This document shows positions 13,322 through 23,683 of a DNA stretch of 34,093 nucleotides, one piece after another. The translations under genes and the position numbers were made by a program. Origin of the DNA: an uncultured Clostridia bacterium. GTDB lineage: Bacteria; Bacillota; Clostridia; Christensenellales; CAG-314. The notes beneath the pieces were generated by a model, which had not been told where the DNA came from, made no database searches, and saw only the letters and a program-made list of their open reading frames with translations. How positions within the stretch are numbered: the first letter of the stretch is position 1; each line of letters starts with the position of its first letter. The stretch is taken from contig CANQGD010000018.1 of NCBI GenBank assembly GCA_947601445.1, positions 1 through 34,093 on the forward strand. Direction: 5' to 3'.

Positions 13322-15238
13322 ATGTCTGTAAATGTAAAACTGCCCGATGGCAGTATCAAACAATTCGAAAAGGCAGTCAGCTGTTTGGAAGTGGCACAGT
13401 CCATATCCCTCGGGCTTGCAAAAAATGCCGTTTGCGCAGAAGTAAACGGGGCAAAATGCGATCTATCTCATATAATCGATAACGATTGCGAATTTAAAGT
13501 GTACACATTGAAAAACGAAGAAGGATTGGAGGTTTTGCGTCACTCGACTGCACACTTGATGGCACAGGCGATTTCTCATATATGGAAAGACGCCAAATTC
13601 GCCATCGGACCCGCAATCAAAAACGGTTTCTATTACGATATAGATTTCGAAGGCTCAGTTTTGGCGCCGGAAGATCTCGAACGTATAGAAAGCGAAATGT
13701 CCAAGATCGTTGCGCAAGATATTCCGATTGTACGCGAGGAGATGTCGCGAATAGACGCGATAGAATTTTTCAGGAAACGTGGCGACAATTATAAGGTGGA
13801 AATATTGTCCGAATTAGACGCGGAAACGGTATCGATTTACCGCCAGGGCGATTATTTGGATTTGTGCCGCGGTCCGCATATGAGTTCCACGGGAAAGTTA
13901 AAGGTATTCAAACTTACAAGCATAGCGGGTGCTTATTGGCGCGGAGATACAAAGAACAAAATGCTGACGCGCATTTACGGTACGGCATTCGAAAAGAAAT
14001 CGGAATTGGATGAATATCTTGTCCGTCTCGAAGAAGCAAAACGTCGCGATCATCGCAAATTGGGCAGAGAGTTGGACTTGTTCGATATATTCGACGAAGG
14101 TCCGGGCTTTCCGTTCTTTTTCCCCAAAGGCATGGTTTTGCGCAATATTTTGGAAGATTTTTGGCGCAAAGAACACGTCAAAGCGGGCTATCGGGAAATA
14201 AAAACCCCAATGATACTCAATCAGGATTTATGGCGTCGCAGCGGTCATTGGGATCACTACAAAGATAATATGTATGTGGTAAAAATCGACGACGCCGACT
14301 ATGCCATTAAGCCTATGAACTGTCCCGGCGGAATGTTGGTTTACAAGCGTAAACCGCACAGTTACCGCGATTTGCCCGAACGCATGGCGGAACTCGGACT
14401 TGTACACCGTCACGAACTTTCGGGTGCATTGCACGGGCTTATGAGAGTGAGATGTTTCACCCAGGATGACGCACATATATTTATGACTCCCGAACAAATA
14501 GAAGATGAAATCGAAGGTGTAGTGCGTCTTATCGACAGTTTTTACCGTGTATTCGGCTTTAAGTACAACCTCGAATTGTCTACTCGTCCGGAAAACAGTA
14601 TGGGTACCGACGAACAGTGGGAAACGGCAACAAACGCCCTTAAAAACGCTTTGGAAAAATTGGGCAAAACTTACGAAATCAACGAAGGAGACGGCGCTTT
14701 TTACGGACCTAAAATAGATTTCCATCTTGAAGACAGTTTGGGCAGAACCTGGCAGTGCGGAACCATTCAGTTGGATTTCCAAATGCCCGAGCGTTTTGAC
14801 CTTACTTATGTCGGACAGGATGGTGAAAAGCATCGTCCCGTCATGATTCACCGCGTTGTATTCGGCAGTATAGAGCGTTTTATCGCAATACTTACCGAAC
14901 ACTATGCGGGCGCGTTTCCGCTGTGGCTAGCCCCCGTACAAGTAATGCTGGTACCCATTTCGGAAAACCAATCCGACTATGCGCACGAAGTTTGCGACAA
15001 GTTGGTAAAACTCGGTATACGTGCCGAAGTGGATGACCGCAACGAAAAAATGGGCTACCGTATTCGCGAAGCGCAATTGCAAAAAATTCCATACATGCTC
15101 GTGCTCGGCGAAAAAGAAAAAGAAAGCGGCGCAGTTGCCGTACGCAACAGGAAAAAAGGCGACCTCGGCGTTATGAGTCAGGACGAATTTGTAAACAAAC
15201 TTCTCACCGAAATTTCAGACAAATCCGACGATATGTAG
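13322..15238 (+). CDS. thrS: Threonine--tRNA ligase
   Basis: Class II aminoacyl-tRNA synthetase charging tRNA-Thr. 638 residues, normal length. Domains in order: TGS (about 1-62), the editing SAD domain with HSTAH at 74-78, the catalytic core with zinc-ligand Cys334 in MNCPGGM and the class II motifs (RHELSGALHGLMRVRCFTQDD; motif 3 around VFGSIERFIAILTEHYAG), and the C-terminal anticodon-binding domain (PVQVMLVPISE onward). ATG 13322 has AGGAGG about eight bases upstream. Expression is controlled by the T-box in its leader. Confidence 0.98.
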   Translation: MSVNVKLPDGSIKQFEKAVSCLEVAQSISLGLAKNAVCAEVNGAKCDLSHIIDNDCEFKVYTLKNEEGLEVLRHSTAHLMAQAISHIWKDAKFAIGPAIKNGFYYDIDFEGSVLAPEDLERIESEMSKIVAQDIPIVREEMSRIDAIEFFRKRGDNYKVEILSELDAETVSIYRQGDYLDLCRGPHMSSTGKLKVFKLTSIAGAYWRGDTKNKMLTRIYGTAFEKKSELDEYLVRLEEAKRRDHRKLGRELDLFDIFDEGPGFPFFFPKGMVLRNILEDFWRKEHVKAGYREIKTPMILNQDLWRRSGHWDHYKDNMYVVKIDDADYAIKPMNCPGGMLVYKRKPHSYRDLPERMAELGLVHRHELSGALHGLMRVRCFTQDDAHIFMTPEQIEDEIEGVVRLIDSFYRVFGFKYNLELSTRPENSMGTDEQWETATNALKNALEKLGKTYEINEGDGAFYGPKIDFHLEDSLGRTWQCGTIQLDFQMPERFDLTYVGQDGEKHRPVMIHRVVFGSIERFIAILTEHYAGAFPLWLAPVQVMLVPISENQSDYAHEVCDKLVKLGIRAEVDDRNEKMGYRIREAQLQKIPYMLVLGEKEKESGAVAVRNRKKGDLGVMSQDEFVNKLLTEISDKSDDM

Positions 15239-15545
15239 TGTCAAAAACTTTTATCTTTGGGTAATGCGCAACACTATATTTATTGTAATACAACGTCAAC
15301 AACGGGTAAACATCGCTATGGCGTATACGTGCGAATTTGCGGCGGTTCAAAAGCGACGATTACGATAGAATCGTAAGCGCCAAGCAAAATGTTCAATAAT
15401 ATATGCGGTTTGTCGGCGATGAAAAATTCGATTTTGAGCCGACGGCAGCAAATCGAAGTTTAGCAGTGTATTTCGAACCGATTTTTTGCGACTCAGCACG
15501 AAAGTATTACGTAAATAAGTTTTTAGCGGAAAAGGGCAAAATCGG
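15239..15545 (+). other. Non-coding stretch between thrS and the infC promoter
   Basis: I see no gene, tRNA or clear terminator here. Short inverted repeats exist: TTACGA with TCGTAA near 15360-15376, and TTCGATTT (15427-15434) with AAATCGAA (15450-15457). On the minus strand a TTGACG box around 15290 has no convincing gene behind it. thrS therefore lacks an obvious intrinsic terminator. Confidence 0.5.
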
Positions 15546-15574
15546 TTGACAATTCGAACGCGCTTTGATATAAT
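15546..15574 (+). promoter_or_regulatory. Consensus sigma-A promoter of the infC operon
   Basis: TTGACA at 15546-15551, exactly 17 bases, TATAAT at 15569-15574: a full consensus match. The start point near 15581 gives a leader of about 170 bases. Confidence 0.92.
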
Positions 15575-15580
15575 AGTCGT

Positions 15581-15706
15581 GTATTCAAGCAGAACTACCG
15601 TTCTCACCGAACAGATAAATGCGTTTGTCGGTAATCCAATATCAAAGGCGCTTTATATGGCGCAAATTGGAATGTGTGGTACTATGCTTGATACCGCACT
15701 TTTTTT
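15581..15706 (+). promoter_or_regulatory. Structured infC-rpmI-rplT leader with attenuator, probably an L20 leader
   Basis: The leader contains an intrinsic terminator before the first gene: GTGTGGTA (15674-15681) pairs with TACCGCAC (15692-15699), 10-base loop, then seven T. Upstream sequence (GGCGC and GCGC around 15650-15665, plus repeated ACCG/CGGT segments) can form other helices that may compete. In Bacillus the same operon is autoregulated when ribosomal protein L20 binds a leader RNA and causes early termination. Position and architecture match this, but I could not align the conserved L20-binding sequence. Confidence 0.6.
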
Positions 15707-15750
15707 AGCTCATTTATGCAATAAAACAGAATGTTTAGGAGGACACAGTT

Positions 15751-16257
15751 ATAAAAGAGCTTCAAATCAACGGTCAAATAAGAGACAAAGAGATTAGAGT
15801 GATAGGAAACGACGGACAGCAATATGGCGTCTTGACGGCTGCTCAGGGGCAAAAGATTGCCGATGAACAAGGATTGGACCTTGTTAAAATCGCTCCGACA
15901 TCCGTTCCGCCCGTATGTAAGCTGATGGATTACAGCAAATACAAATACGAGCAAAACAAAAAAGAAAAAGAAATGAAGCGCAATCAAAAAACAATGGAAA
16001 TCAAGGAAGTTTGGCTTTCCATGACGATAGACGTAGGCGATCTCAATACCAAAGCCAATATTGTGCGCAAGTTTCTCAAAGACGGAGATAAAGTAAAAGC
16101 AACCATCCGCATGCGCGGCAGACAGCAAGCCTATGCCGCTCAGGGCGTTGAAGTAATGAAAAAATTTGCCGAAATTCTTTCGGACGTTTCAAAAGTGGAC
16201 AAACAGCCTGTAACGGAAGGCAGAAACATTACCATGTTTCTCATTCCGCTAAAATAA
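15751..16257 (+). CDS. infC: Translation initiation factor IF-3 with apparent AUA start
   Basis: IF-3 binds the 30S subunit, keeps subunits apart and proofreads start codon selection. 168 residues. The N-terminal domain reads KELQINGQIRDKEIRVIG and the linker leads to the C-terminal domain with IAPTSVPPVCKLMDYSKY. The conserved N-terminus runs upstream of any ATG, GTG or TTG: the frame opens after a TAG at 15736, and the only well-placed codon is ATA at 15751, eight bases after AGGAGG (15737-15742). A GTG at 15799 would delete about 16 conserved residues and has no SD. Non-canonical infC starts (AUU in E. coli) allow IF-3 to repress its own synthesis. Confidence 0.93.
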   Translation: MKELQINGQIRDKEIRVIGNDGQQYGVLTAAQGQKIADEQGLDLVKIAPTSVPPVCKLMDYSKYKYEQNKKEKEMKRNQKTMEIKEVWLSMTIDVGDLNTKANIVRKFLKDGDKVKATIRMRGRQQAYAAQGVEVMKKFAEILSDVSKVDKQPVTEGRNITMFLIPLK

Positions 16258-16285
16258 GTAAATTTTTCAATCGGAGGACAAATAT

Positions 16286-16480
16286 ATGCCTAAACAAAAA
16301 TCGCATAGCGCATCCAAAAAAAGATTTGTCGTTTTGAAGAGCGGCAAAATTAAGCGCGCACAATGCAACAAAAATCACAAACTCGGCAAAAAGACAACCA
16401 AGAGAACACGCAATCTGCGCAGTACCGCTTACGTCAACAAGACGCAAGAAGGAACAATCAAGAGCATGCTGCCCTATTAA
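16286..16480 (+). CDS. rpmI: Large ribosomal subunit protein bL35
   Basis: 64 residues, highly basic. The N-terminus (PKQKSHSASKKRF) and the KKTTKRTRNLR segment are characteristic of L35. GGAGG lies seven bases before ATG 16286. It is the middle gene of infC-rpmI-rplT, 28 bases after infC, and shares its leader control. Confidence 0.96.
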   Translation: MPKQKSHSASKKRFVVLKSGKIKRAQCNKNHKLGKKTTKRTRNLRSTAYVNKTQEGTIKSMLPY

Positions 16481-16495
16481 AAGGAGGATTGAACT

Positions 16496-16849
16496 ATGAG
16501 AATCAAACGCGGAGTAAATGCAGTTAAAAAACGTAGAAAGATACTTAGAGCCACAAAGGGTTACTTCGGTCTTAAATCCACCAACTACCGTCTCGCTCGT
16601 CAGGCGATGATGAAGAGTGGCAACTATGCTTATGTGGGCAGACGTCACAGAAAGCGTGATATGCGCAGTCTTTGGATTACACGTATCAATGCTGCGGCGC
16701 ATGCAAACGGTTTGTCTTACAATAAATTTATGTATGGACTGAAACTTGCCAATATTGACCTCAACAGAAAGTCTCTTGCGGAAATCGCAGTAAGTGATGC
16801 GACAGCTTTTGCCAAACTTGCAGAAACCGCAAAAGCACAACTCAACTGA
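16496..16849 (+). CDS. rplT: Large ribosomal subunit protein bL20
   Basis: 117 residues, typical. Begins [16 protein letters not shown] and contains [18 protein letters not shown], the classic L20 core, and [12 protein letters not shown]20 assembles early on 23S rRNA and in Bacillota is the likely repressor of its own operon through the leader. AAAGGAGG stands before ATG 16496, 15 bases after rpmI. Confidence 0.97.
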   Translation: MRIKRGVNAVKKRRKILRATKGYFGLKSTNYRLARQAMMKSGNYAYVGRRHRKRDMRSLWITRINAAAHANGLSYNKFMYGLKLANIDLNRKSLAEIAVSDATAFAKLAETAKAQLN

Positions 16850-16856
16850 TGCAACG

Positions 16857-16878
16857 AGAGCCTTATCAGGCTCTTTTT
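16857..16878 (+). terminator. Intrinsic terminator after rplT
   Basis: AGAGCC (16857-16862) pairs with GGCTCT (16869-16874), loop TTATCA, followed by a T-run to 16878. Confidence 0.85.
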
Positions 16879-16892
16879 GCTGTAATTAAAGT

Positions 16893-17630
16893 ATGGTTAT
16901 CACGTCAACGGACAACAGCAAGATAATCGAGACGGCAAAACTTTCCGAAAAAAAATATCGAAACCGCTTGGGGAAATATGTTTTAGAGGGGGTGCGACTC
17001 GTTTCGGACGCATTAAAACACGGTGCGAAAGCCGAGGATATTTTCGTTGCGGAAAGCGTCGCGCACAATTTTAACTTTGTCAATCAAACGGTTGTATCTG
17101 ATAGAGTTTTTGCTAAAATCAGTGATACGGTAAACAGTCAAGGGGTGCTTGCGGTAGTGAGTAAACCCAATGTTGAAATGACTTCTCCAAACGGCAATTG
17201 TATGGTTTTGGACGGATTGCAGGATCCCGGCAATGTGGGTACGCTGATTCGCACGGCAGTCGCGTGCGATTTTACGGATTTGTACGCGGTAAATTCGGCG
17301 GATTTGTATTCTTCCAAAGTTATTCGCAGCGCAATGTCGGCGCATTTTTGCATAAAATTACACGAAACGGATTCGATTGAAAAAGTTTTCGAGCTATTGC
17401 ACGGGGTAAGCAAGATTGCAGCGGATATGTCCGGAAAAAATATTTTTGAAACGACTTTTCCGTCAAGAGTGGCGCTTATACTCGGCAACGAAGGAAACGG
17501 TATATCCGACTTTGTACGCAAACATGCGGACAAGACAGTGTCTTTGCCTATGGCAAACGGTCTCGAATCGTTGAATGTCGCCGTAGCGGGCAGCGTGATA
17601 GCATATAAAATTTTTTCACAAAACAAATAA
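16893..17630 (+). CDS. SpoU-family (TrmH-like) RNA 2'-O-methyltransferase
   Basis: 245 residues. The N-terminal substrate-binding domain (KYVLEGVRLVSDAL) is followed by a knotted SPOUT methyltransferase domain with the three SpoU motifs: DGLQDPGNVGTLIRTA, LILGNEGNGIS and LPMANGLESLNVAVAGSVI. It methylates a ribose 2'-OH in rRNA or tRNA using SAM; the exact site cannot be inferred. ATG 16893 fits the family N-terminus but has no SD and lies 15 bases after the rplT terminator, so it depends on read-through or on a promoter I cannot clearly see. yebC follows 12 bases downstream. In many Bacillota a gene of this family lies near rplT. Confidence 0.92.
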   Translation: MVITSTDNSKIIETAKLSEKKYRNRLGKYVLEGVRLVSDALKHGAKAEDIFVAESVAHNFNFVNQTVVSDRVFAKISDTVNSQGVLAVVSKPNVEMTSPNGNCMVLDGLQDPGNVGTLIRTAVACDFTDLYAVNSADLYSSKVIRSAMSAHFCIKLHETDSIEKVFELLHGVSKIAADMSGKNIFETTFPSRVALILGNEGNGISDFVRKHADKTVSLPMANGLESLNVAVAGSVIAYKIFSQNK

Positions 17631-17642
17631 ACGGAGGTAATT

Positions 17643-18383
17643 ATGTCCGGTCACAGTAAATGGAATAACATAAAAAACAAAAAAGCAAAAGGCGACGCCG
17701 CTCGTTCGGCGGCATTCACCAAAATAGGTCGTGAGATCGCCGTTGCAGTCAAGGCGGGAGGTCCCGATCCGTCTTCAAACAGCAAACTTTACGATGTAAT
17801 CCAAAAGGCGAAAGCCAACAATATGCCAAACGAAAATATACAACGCAGCATAAAGAAGGCAAGCGGGGAACTTTCTACGGTGGATTACGTTGAAATAACC
17901 TATGAAGGATATGGCGTAGGCGGAAGCGCGGTAATCGTGGAATGTTTAACGGATAACAAAAATCGTACTGCGGGCGACGTACGTCATGCATTCGATAAAA
18001 ACGGAGGAAATCTCGGCGGCACTAACAGCGTCAGTTATATGTTCGACCGTAAAGGCGTTGTAATTGCCGAGAATATACTTGATTTGGATGAGGACAGCGC
18101 GTTTGAATTGGCAATAGAGTCCGGTGCGGACGACGTTTCCGTTGAGGACGGAATGATTGAAATAACGTGCGACGTTGCTGCTTTAAGCTCGGTACGTGAC
18201 GCTGTTGTGACAAAAGGACTCAATCTTGTATCCGCGGAAATAGAATGGCTGCCGCAAAATACGGTCACATTGGAAGGCGATAATCTCGTTCGTTTCCAAA
18301 GGATGTTGGAAACTCTCGAAGATAACGACGATGTGCAAGAAGTTTATCACAATGTCGTGCTTCCGGAAGAGGACGACGAATAG
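17643..18383 (+). CDS. yebC: YebC/PmpR family protein
   Basis: 246 residues. Starts MSGHSKWNNIKNKKAK, the hallmark of the family, and contains GYGVGGSAVIVECLTDNKNR, GGNLG and VSYMFDRKGVV. Family members have been described as transcription regulators, and some bacterial and mitochondrial ones as translation factors; which applies here is open. GGAGG is positioned before ATG 17643. It follows the methyltransferase gene closely and precedes ruvCAB, as in many bacteria, though here a terminator and a new promoter separate it from ruvC. Confidence 0.95.
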   Translation: MSGHSKWNNIKNKKAKGDAARSAAFTKIGREIAVAVKAGGPDPSSNSKLYDVIQKAKANNMPNENIQRSIKKASGELSTVDYVEITYEGYGVGGSAVIVECLTDNKNRTAGDVRHAFDKNGGNLGGTNSVSYMFDRKGVVIAENILDLDEDSAFELAIESGADDVSVEDGMIEITCDVAALSSVRDAVVTKGLNLVSAEIEWLPQNTVTLEGDNLVRFQRMLETLEDNDDVQEVYHNVVLPEEDDE

Positions 18384-18509
18384 TTTATCGACTGCGTTTT
18401 TTGACGTCGGATAGTCTCGTATTTATATGAGACTGAATTGCAAAATAAATTTTTGCGCAATATGCGACTAAATTATTTTGTGCATAAAAAGCGATCTGCA
18501 AATAAGAAC

Positions 18510-18581
18510 AGACCTTGATCGGAAATTTTCAAAAGTTTTGAGAACAAACTTTCGAATCAGTATCGATCGGGGTCTTTTTTT
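18510..18581 (+). terminator. Long-stem terminator between yebC and ruvC
   Basis: AGACCTTGATCG (18510-18521) pairs with CGATCGGGGTCT (18564-18575), two G-U pairs, followed by seven T. The 42-base interior can fold further (for example TTTTCAAAA with TTTTGAGAA). A separate hairpin AGTCTC/GAGACT lies upstream at 18413-18434. Confidence 0.85.
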
Positions 18582-18585
18582 CTCC

Positions 18586-18614
18586 TTGACTTTTACAAAA
18601 TATTGATATATATT
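18586..18614 (+). promoter_or_regulatory. Promoter of the ruvCAB-queA operon
   Basis: TTGACT at 18586-18591, 17-base spacer, TATATT at 18609-18614; the leader to ATG 18640 is about 19 bases with only a weak SD (TAGGTA). Confidence 0.75.
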
Positions 18615-18639
18615 GTATATTAGGTAAATAGGTAAACTT

Positions 18640-19140
18640 ATGAAAAGAGTAATCGGTTTCGACCCGGGATTGGCAATAGTGGGTTACGGTGTGATGGATT
18701 TTGAAGATTTCAACCGTAAAAAAGTCGTTGACTACGGCATTATAACTACGCCCAAAGAAGAAAGTTTCCCTGTCCGCCTTGCAATACTTTACAAGGCGGT
18801 AACGGAATTGATAGAAAAGTATAAACCGGACGAAATTGCCGCAGAAGAACTTTTTTTCAACACAAATATAACCACCGGTATCAATGTTGCGCATGCGAGG
18901 GGAGTTTTACTGCTTGCCGCTATTCATCATTGCGGAAGATTGTACGAATACACCCCGTTGCAGATCAAGCAGGCAATGACGGGTTACGGCAGGGCGGAAA
19001 AAAAGCAAATTCAGCAGATGGTAAAAGTGTATCTCGGTTTGGAAAAGGTTCCTCGTCCCGATGACGCTGCCGACGCGCTTGCGGTTGCTCTCACGCACAT
19101 TCAAACAGGCGGGCTTACAGACAAATTTTATATCAGATAA
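18640..19140 (+). CDS. ruvC: Holliday junction resolvase RuvC
   Basis: Endonuclease that cuts Holliday junctions symmetrically during recombinational repair. 166 residues, typical. Acidic catalytic residues are in place: Asp in GFDPGLAIVGYGV near the N-terminus, Glu in AAEELFF, and the Asp pair in RPDDAADALAVALTH. It is followed at 10 bases by ruvA and then ruvB, the branch-migration motor, so the whole RuvABC system is here. Confidence 0.97.
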   Translation: MKRVIGFDPGLAIVGYGVMDFEDFNRKKVVDYGIITTPKEESFPVRLAILYKAVTELIEKYKPDEIAAEELFFNTNITTGINVAHARGVLLLAAIHHCGRLYEYTPLQIKQAMTGYGRAEKKQIQQMVKVYLGLEKVPRPDDAADALAVALTHIQTGGLTDKFYIR

Positions 19141-19150
19141 AGGAGTTCGA

Positions 19151-19744
19151 ATGTTCAGCTATATATATGGAGAAATCGCCGATATATTCAACGGCGTCGT
19201 TACGGTGGACGTTAACGGAGTGGGATTTGAATTGTTTGTATCCAACAACACTCTTGCAAATTGTCGTTTGAAACAAAAACAACGTCTTTACACATATATG
19301 CATGTAAATCAAGACGGAATGTCGCTTTTCGGATTTGCCACACCCGAAGAAAAAAGTATGTTTTTGAGGCTTATCTCCGTTTCCGGTATCGGGTGTAAAG
19401 TGGCTTTGGCGATTTTGTCGGGAATGGACCCCGATAGTCTTGCCCTTGCTATACTTAACGGCGATACAAAACAGTTGACAAAGATAAAAGGTTTGGGCAA
19501 AAAAACGGCGGAAAGATTGGTTTTGGAGCTTAAAGAAAAAGTGGTTGTGGATGCGGCGCAAATGGTGTTGCCTATAACGCAAAACCCCGATTTGCAAATA
19601 AACAAGGACATGCAAAATGCCGTCGCCGTTTTGTGTTCTCTTGGGAAAAGTCAGGCAGACGCCGAAAAATTGGTTGAAGCCGCAGCTCGTTTAGGGGCAA
19701 CGACTACGGAAGAACTTATCAATATGTCTTTCAGAATAAATTAA
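19151..19744 (+). CDS. ruvA: Holliday junction branch migration protein RuvA
   Basis: 197 residues. RuvA tetramers hold the four-way junction and load RuvB rings. The N-terminal OB domain (MFSYIYGEIADI), the helix-hairpin-helix region (VSGIGCKVALAILSG and IKGLGKKTAERLVLELK) and the C-terminal RuvB-binding three-helix domain are all present. ATG 19151 is chosen because AAAGGAG at 19139-19145 lies just upstream and it matches family N-termini; longer in-frame readings overlap ruvC. Confidence 0.97.
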   Translation: MFSYIYGEIADIFNGVVTVDVNGVGFELFVSNNTLANCRLKQKQRLYTYMHVNQDGMSLFGFATPEEKSMFLRLISVSGIGCKVALAILSGMDPDSLALAILNGDTKQLTKIKGLGKKTAERLVLELKEKVVVDAAQMVLPITQNPDLQINKDMQNAVAVLCSLGKSQADAEKLVEAAARLGATTTEELINMSFRIN

Positions 19745-19759
19745 TTACCAGAGTAAAGT

Positions 19760-20809
19760 ATGGAACAACAATTTTTCACAAGTACACTGACCGAGAAAGA
19801 GCGGGATACCGAAAATATTCTTCGTCCCAAGTCATTCGACGACTATGTCGGACAAGACAAGGTAAAAGAAAACATGCGCGTTTACATAAAAGCCGCATTG
19901 TCTCGCGGAGAAAGTTTGGATCATGTCTTGCTATATGGTCCTCCCGGATTGGGCAAAACAACTCTTGCACATATTATTGCCAATGAGATGGGCGTTCCTA
20001 TCACCGTAACGAGCGGTTCGGCAATTCCCAGTAAATTCGATTTGTCCGCAATTCTTTCAAAACTCAAACCGAACGAGGTGCTTTTTATCGATGAAATTCA
20101 TCGACTTAACAGCAGTTTGGAAGAAATATTATATCCGGCAATGGAAGATTATCGTTTGGATTTTGTTGTCGGAAAGGGTCCGAGTGCAACAAGTGTAAAT
20201 ATAAAATTGGAAAAATTTACGCTTATAGGAGCAACGACCAAGGCGGGAAACCTGGCTGCTCCGCTTCGTGACAGATTCGGCATGCAAATGCGCCTCGTAT
20301 TATATACGCCAGAGCAACTTCGCGGTATTGTGTTGAAATCCGCAAAAAAATTAGGTACGGATATTGAAGGTGAAGCGGCTTACGAAATAGCGCGTAGAAG
20401 CAGGGGTACTCCGCGCGTCGCCAACAGGTTGCTCAAACGCGTCAGAGACTTTGCCGAAGTTTTGGGTGACGGTCGTGTTACGCGGGATGTAACCTTGCAC
20501 GCAATGCAGGTAATGGAAGTGGACGCGTTGGGTTTGGACGCCGTCGATAATAATATTCTTACTACGATAATAGACAAATTCAGCGGCGGACCGGTCGGTT
20601 TGGACACGCTTGCGTCCGCGACGGGAGAAGACGCAGCTACAATAGAAGATGTTTACGAACCGTATCTGTTGCAATTGGGATTTATCGCCCGAACACCGCG
20701 CGGCAGGGTATGTATGCCTAATGCTTACAAGCATCTTAACAGAAAATTATCCAAGGAACGTATGGAAATGTTATCCATATATGCCGATAGTGAAGTAAAT
20801 GAAGACTAG
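19760..20809 (+). CDS. ruvB: Holliday junction branch migration helicase RuvB
   Basis: 349 residues. AAA+ ATPase forming hexameric rings around DNA arms and driving branch migration. Walker [13 protein letters not shown], Walker [10 protein letters not shown], and sensor region [18 protein letters not shown] are complete; the C-terminal winged helix contains [11 protein letters not shown]. Starts 15 bases after ruvA; its stop overlaps the queA start by 11 bases. Confidence 0.98.
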   Translation: MEQQFFTSTLTEKERDTENILRPKSFDDYVGQDKVKENMRVYIKAALSRGESLDHVLLYGPPGLGKTTLAHIIANEMGVPITVTSGSAIPSKFDLSAILSKLKPNEVLFIDEIHRLNSSLEEILYPAMEDYRLDFVVGKGPSATSVNIKLEKFTLIGATTKAGNLAAPLRDRFGMQMRLVLYTPEQLRGIVLKSAKKLGTDIEGEAAYEIARRSRGTPRVANRLLKRVRDFAEVLGDGRVTRDVTLHAMQVMEVDALGLDAVDNNILTTIIDKFSGGPVGLDTLASATGEDAATIEDVYEPYLLQLGFIARTPRGRVCMPNAYKHLNRKLSKERMEMLSIYADSEVNED

Positions 20810-21821
20810 TGACTTTTGGTACAATTTACCCGAGGAGCTGATTGCTCAGCACCCGGTGGAGCCTCGCGACTGTTCTCGTTTGCTTGTGTACGACCGCAAA
20901 ACAAAGCGAGTCGAGCACAAGCATTTCTTTGACATAAAGAATTTTCTGCGTAAAGGCGACGTATTGGTGGTAAACAACACAAAGGTTTTGCCTGTTCGTA
21001 TTTATGGTGTGAAGGAACATACAGGCGGGAAAATAGAATTTTTATTGCTCAAACGCTTGGATTTAACTCATTGGGAGGTTATTCTAAAACCCGGTCGCAT
21101 TGCAAAACCCGGCGCCGTGTTTTGTTTCGGGGATAAACTCAAAGCGCGAGTGGAAAGCATTGGAGAGGATGGCAGCAGAATCGTAGAATTTATTTACAGC
21201 GGTATATTTGAAAGTATTCTCGAAGAATTGGGCGAAATGCCTTTGCCGCCGTATATAAAGGAAAAACTATCGGATAAAACGCGTTATAATACAGTATATT
21301 CCAAAGTGGACGGTTCGGCAGCCGCCCCTACGGCGGGATTGCACTTTACCACAGAATTGTTGAATGAAATAAAGGCAATGGGTGTCGAAGTTGCGGAAGT
21401 CTTGTTGCATGTCGGCTTGGGAACCTTCCGTCCCGTCAAAGTGGAAGACGTATCCGCTCATCACATGCATTCGGAATATTATGAGGTTTCGCCGCAAGCA
21501 GCTCAGGTTATAAACAAAGCAAAATCCGAAGGCAGAAGGGTGATTTGCGTCGGTACGACGAGCGTTCGCACTGTCGAAAGCGCTGCCGACGATTTAGGAC
21601 ACATACGGGCACAAAGCGGAAATACAGATATTTTTATCTATCCTCCTTACCGATTCAAAGTGGCGGACGCATTGATAACCAACTTTCATTTGCCGGAAAG
21701 CACATTGATTATGTTGGTGTCCGCGTTTTGCAGTCGTGAAGAAATCTTGCGCGTATATGACATTGCCGTACAAGAGAAATACAGGTTTTTCTCTTTCGGA
21801 GACGCAATGTTCATATTATAG
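20799..21821 (+). CDS. queA: S-adenosylmethionine:tRNA ribosyltransferase-isomerase
   Basis: 340 residues. Transfers the ribosyl part of SAM to preQ1 in tRNA to make epoxyqueuosine. Motifs: [49 protein letters not shown] and [19 protein letters not shown]. With tgt downstream it covers the insertion and modification steps of queuosine synthesis; the preQ1 synthesis genes and queG are not in this window. Start ATG 20799 overlaps ruvB, suggesting coupling. Confidence 0.97.
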   Translation: MKTSDFWYNLPEELIAQHPVEPRDCSRLLVYDRKTKRVEHKHFFDIKNFLRKGDVLVVNNTKVLPVRIYGVKEHTGGKIEFLLLKRLDLTHWEVILKPGRIAKPGAVFCFGDKLKARVESIGEDGSRIVEFIYSGIFESILEELGEMPLPPYIKEKLSDKTRYNTVYSKVDGSAAAPTAGLHFTTELLNEIKAMGVEVAEVLLHVGLGTFRPVKVEDVSAHHMHSEYYEVSPQAAQVINKAKSEGRRVICVGTTSVRTVESAADDLGHIRAQSGNTDIFIYPPYRFKVADALITNFHLPESTLIMLVSAFCSREEILRVYDIAVQEKYRFFSFGDAMFIL

Positions 21822-22019
21822 ACGCCGGAAAACAGTGGCGAGTTTTGTGCGATGTTTTCGTATTGTTCGTTTTTATAACGCACAATGCCGTTTGATTTGT
21901 AAACATTTGACAGCAACTGCCGCAAGCATGGCGAATGAGTATTTGCATGATAATGCGCATGTTTTCATACGGTTGATTTGTATGCAAAACGGATTGTTTC
22001 GTATAACGGAGGAATAATT

Positions 22020-23545
<1,526 letters not shown>

Positions 23546-23576
23546 TTGTCGCAATCGTCCAAACTCGGTATTTCTA

Positions 23577-23605
23577 TTGCTTTTTTTGTCTTTATATAGT
23601 ATAAT
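23577..23605 (+). promoter_or_regulatory. Promoter of yajC
   Basis: TTGCTT at 23577-23582, 17-base spacer, TATAAT at 23600-23605. The leader of about 70 bases includes a small AGGC/GCCT hairpin just before the SD. Confidence 0.7.
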
Positions 23606-23683
23606 AAAAAAAGATGCAATAGGAACAGACCGTTTCGAAATATTGTAAAATAAAAAGGCGTTTTGCCTATAAAAGGAGTCAAT

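Noticed and set aside
15239-15545. Search for a hidden gene or tRNA between thrS and infC
   Set aside because: Reading frames are short, without SD, and no cloverleaf can be drawn.
15559-15656. Inverted repeat GCGCTTTGATA / TATCAAAGGCGC around the infC promoter
   Set aside because: The left arm lies in the -10 region and is not transcribed, so it cannot form an RNA hairpin; an operator role has no further support.
15799-15801. GTG 15799 as the infC start
   Set aside because: No SD upstream, and it removes conserved IF-3 N-terminal residues encoded from 15751.
19061-19150. Upstream in-frame start for ruvA inside ruvC
   Set aside because: ATG 19151 has a strong SD and matches the family N-terminus.
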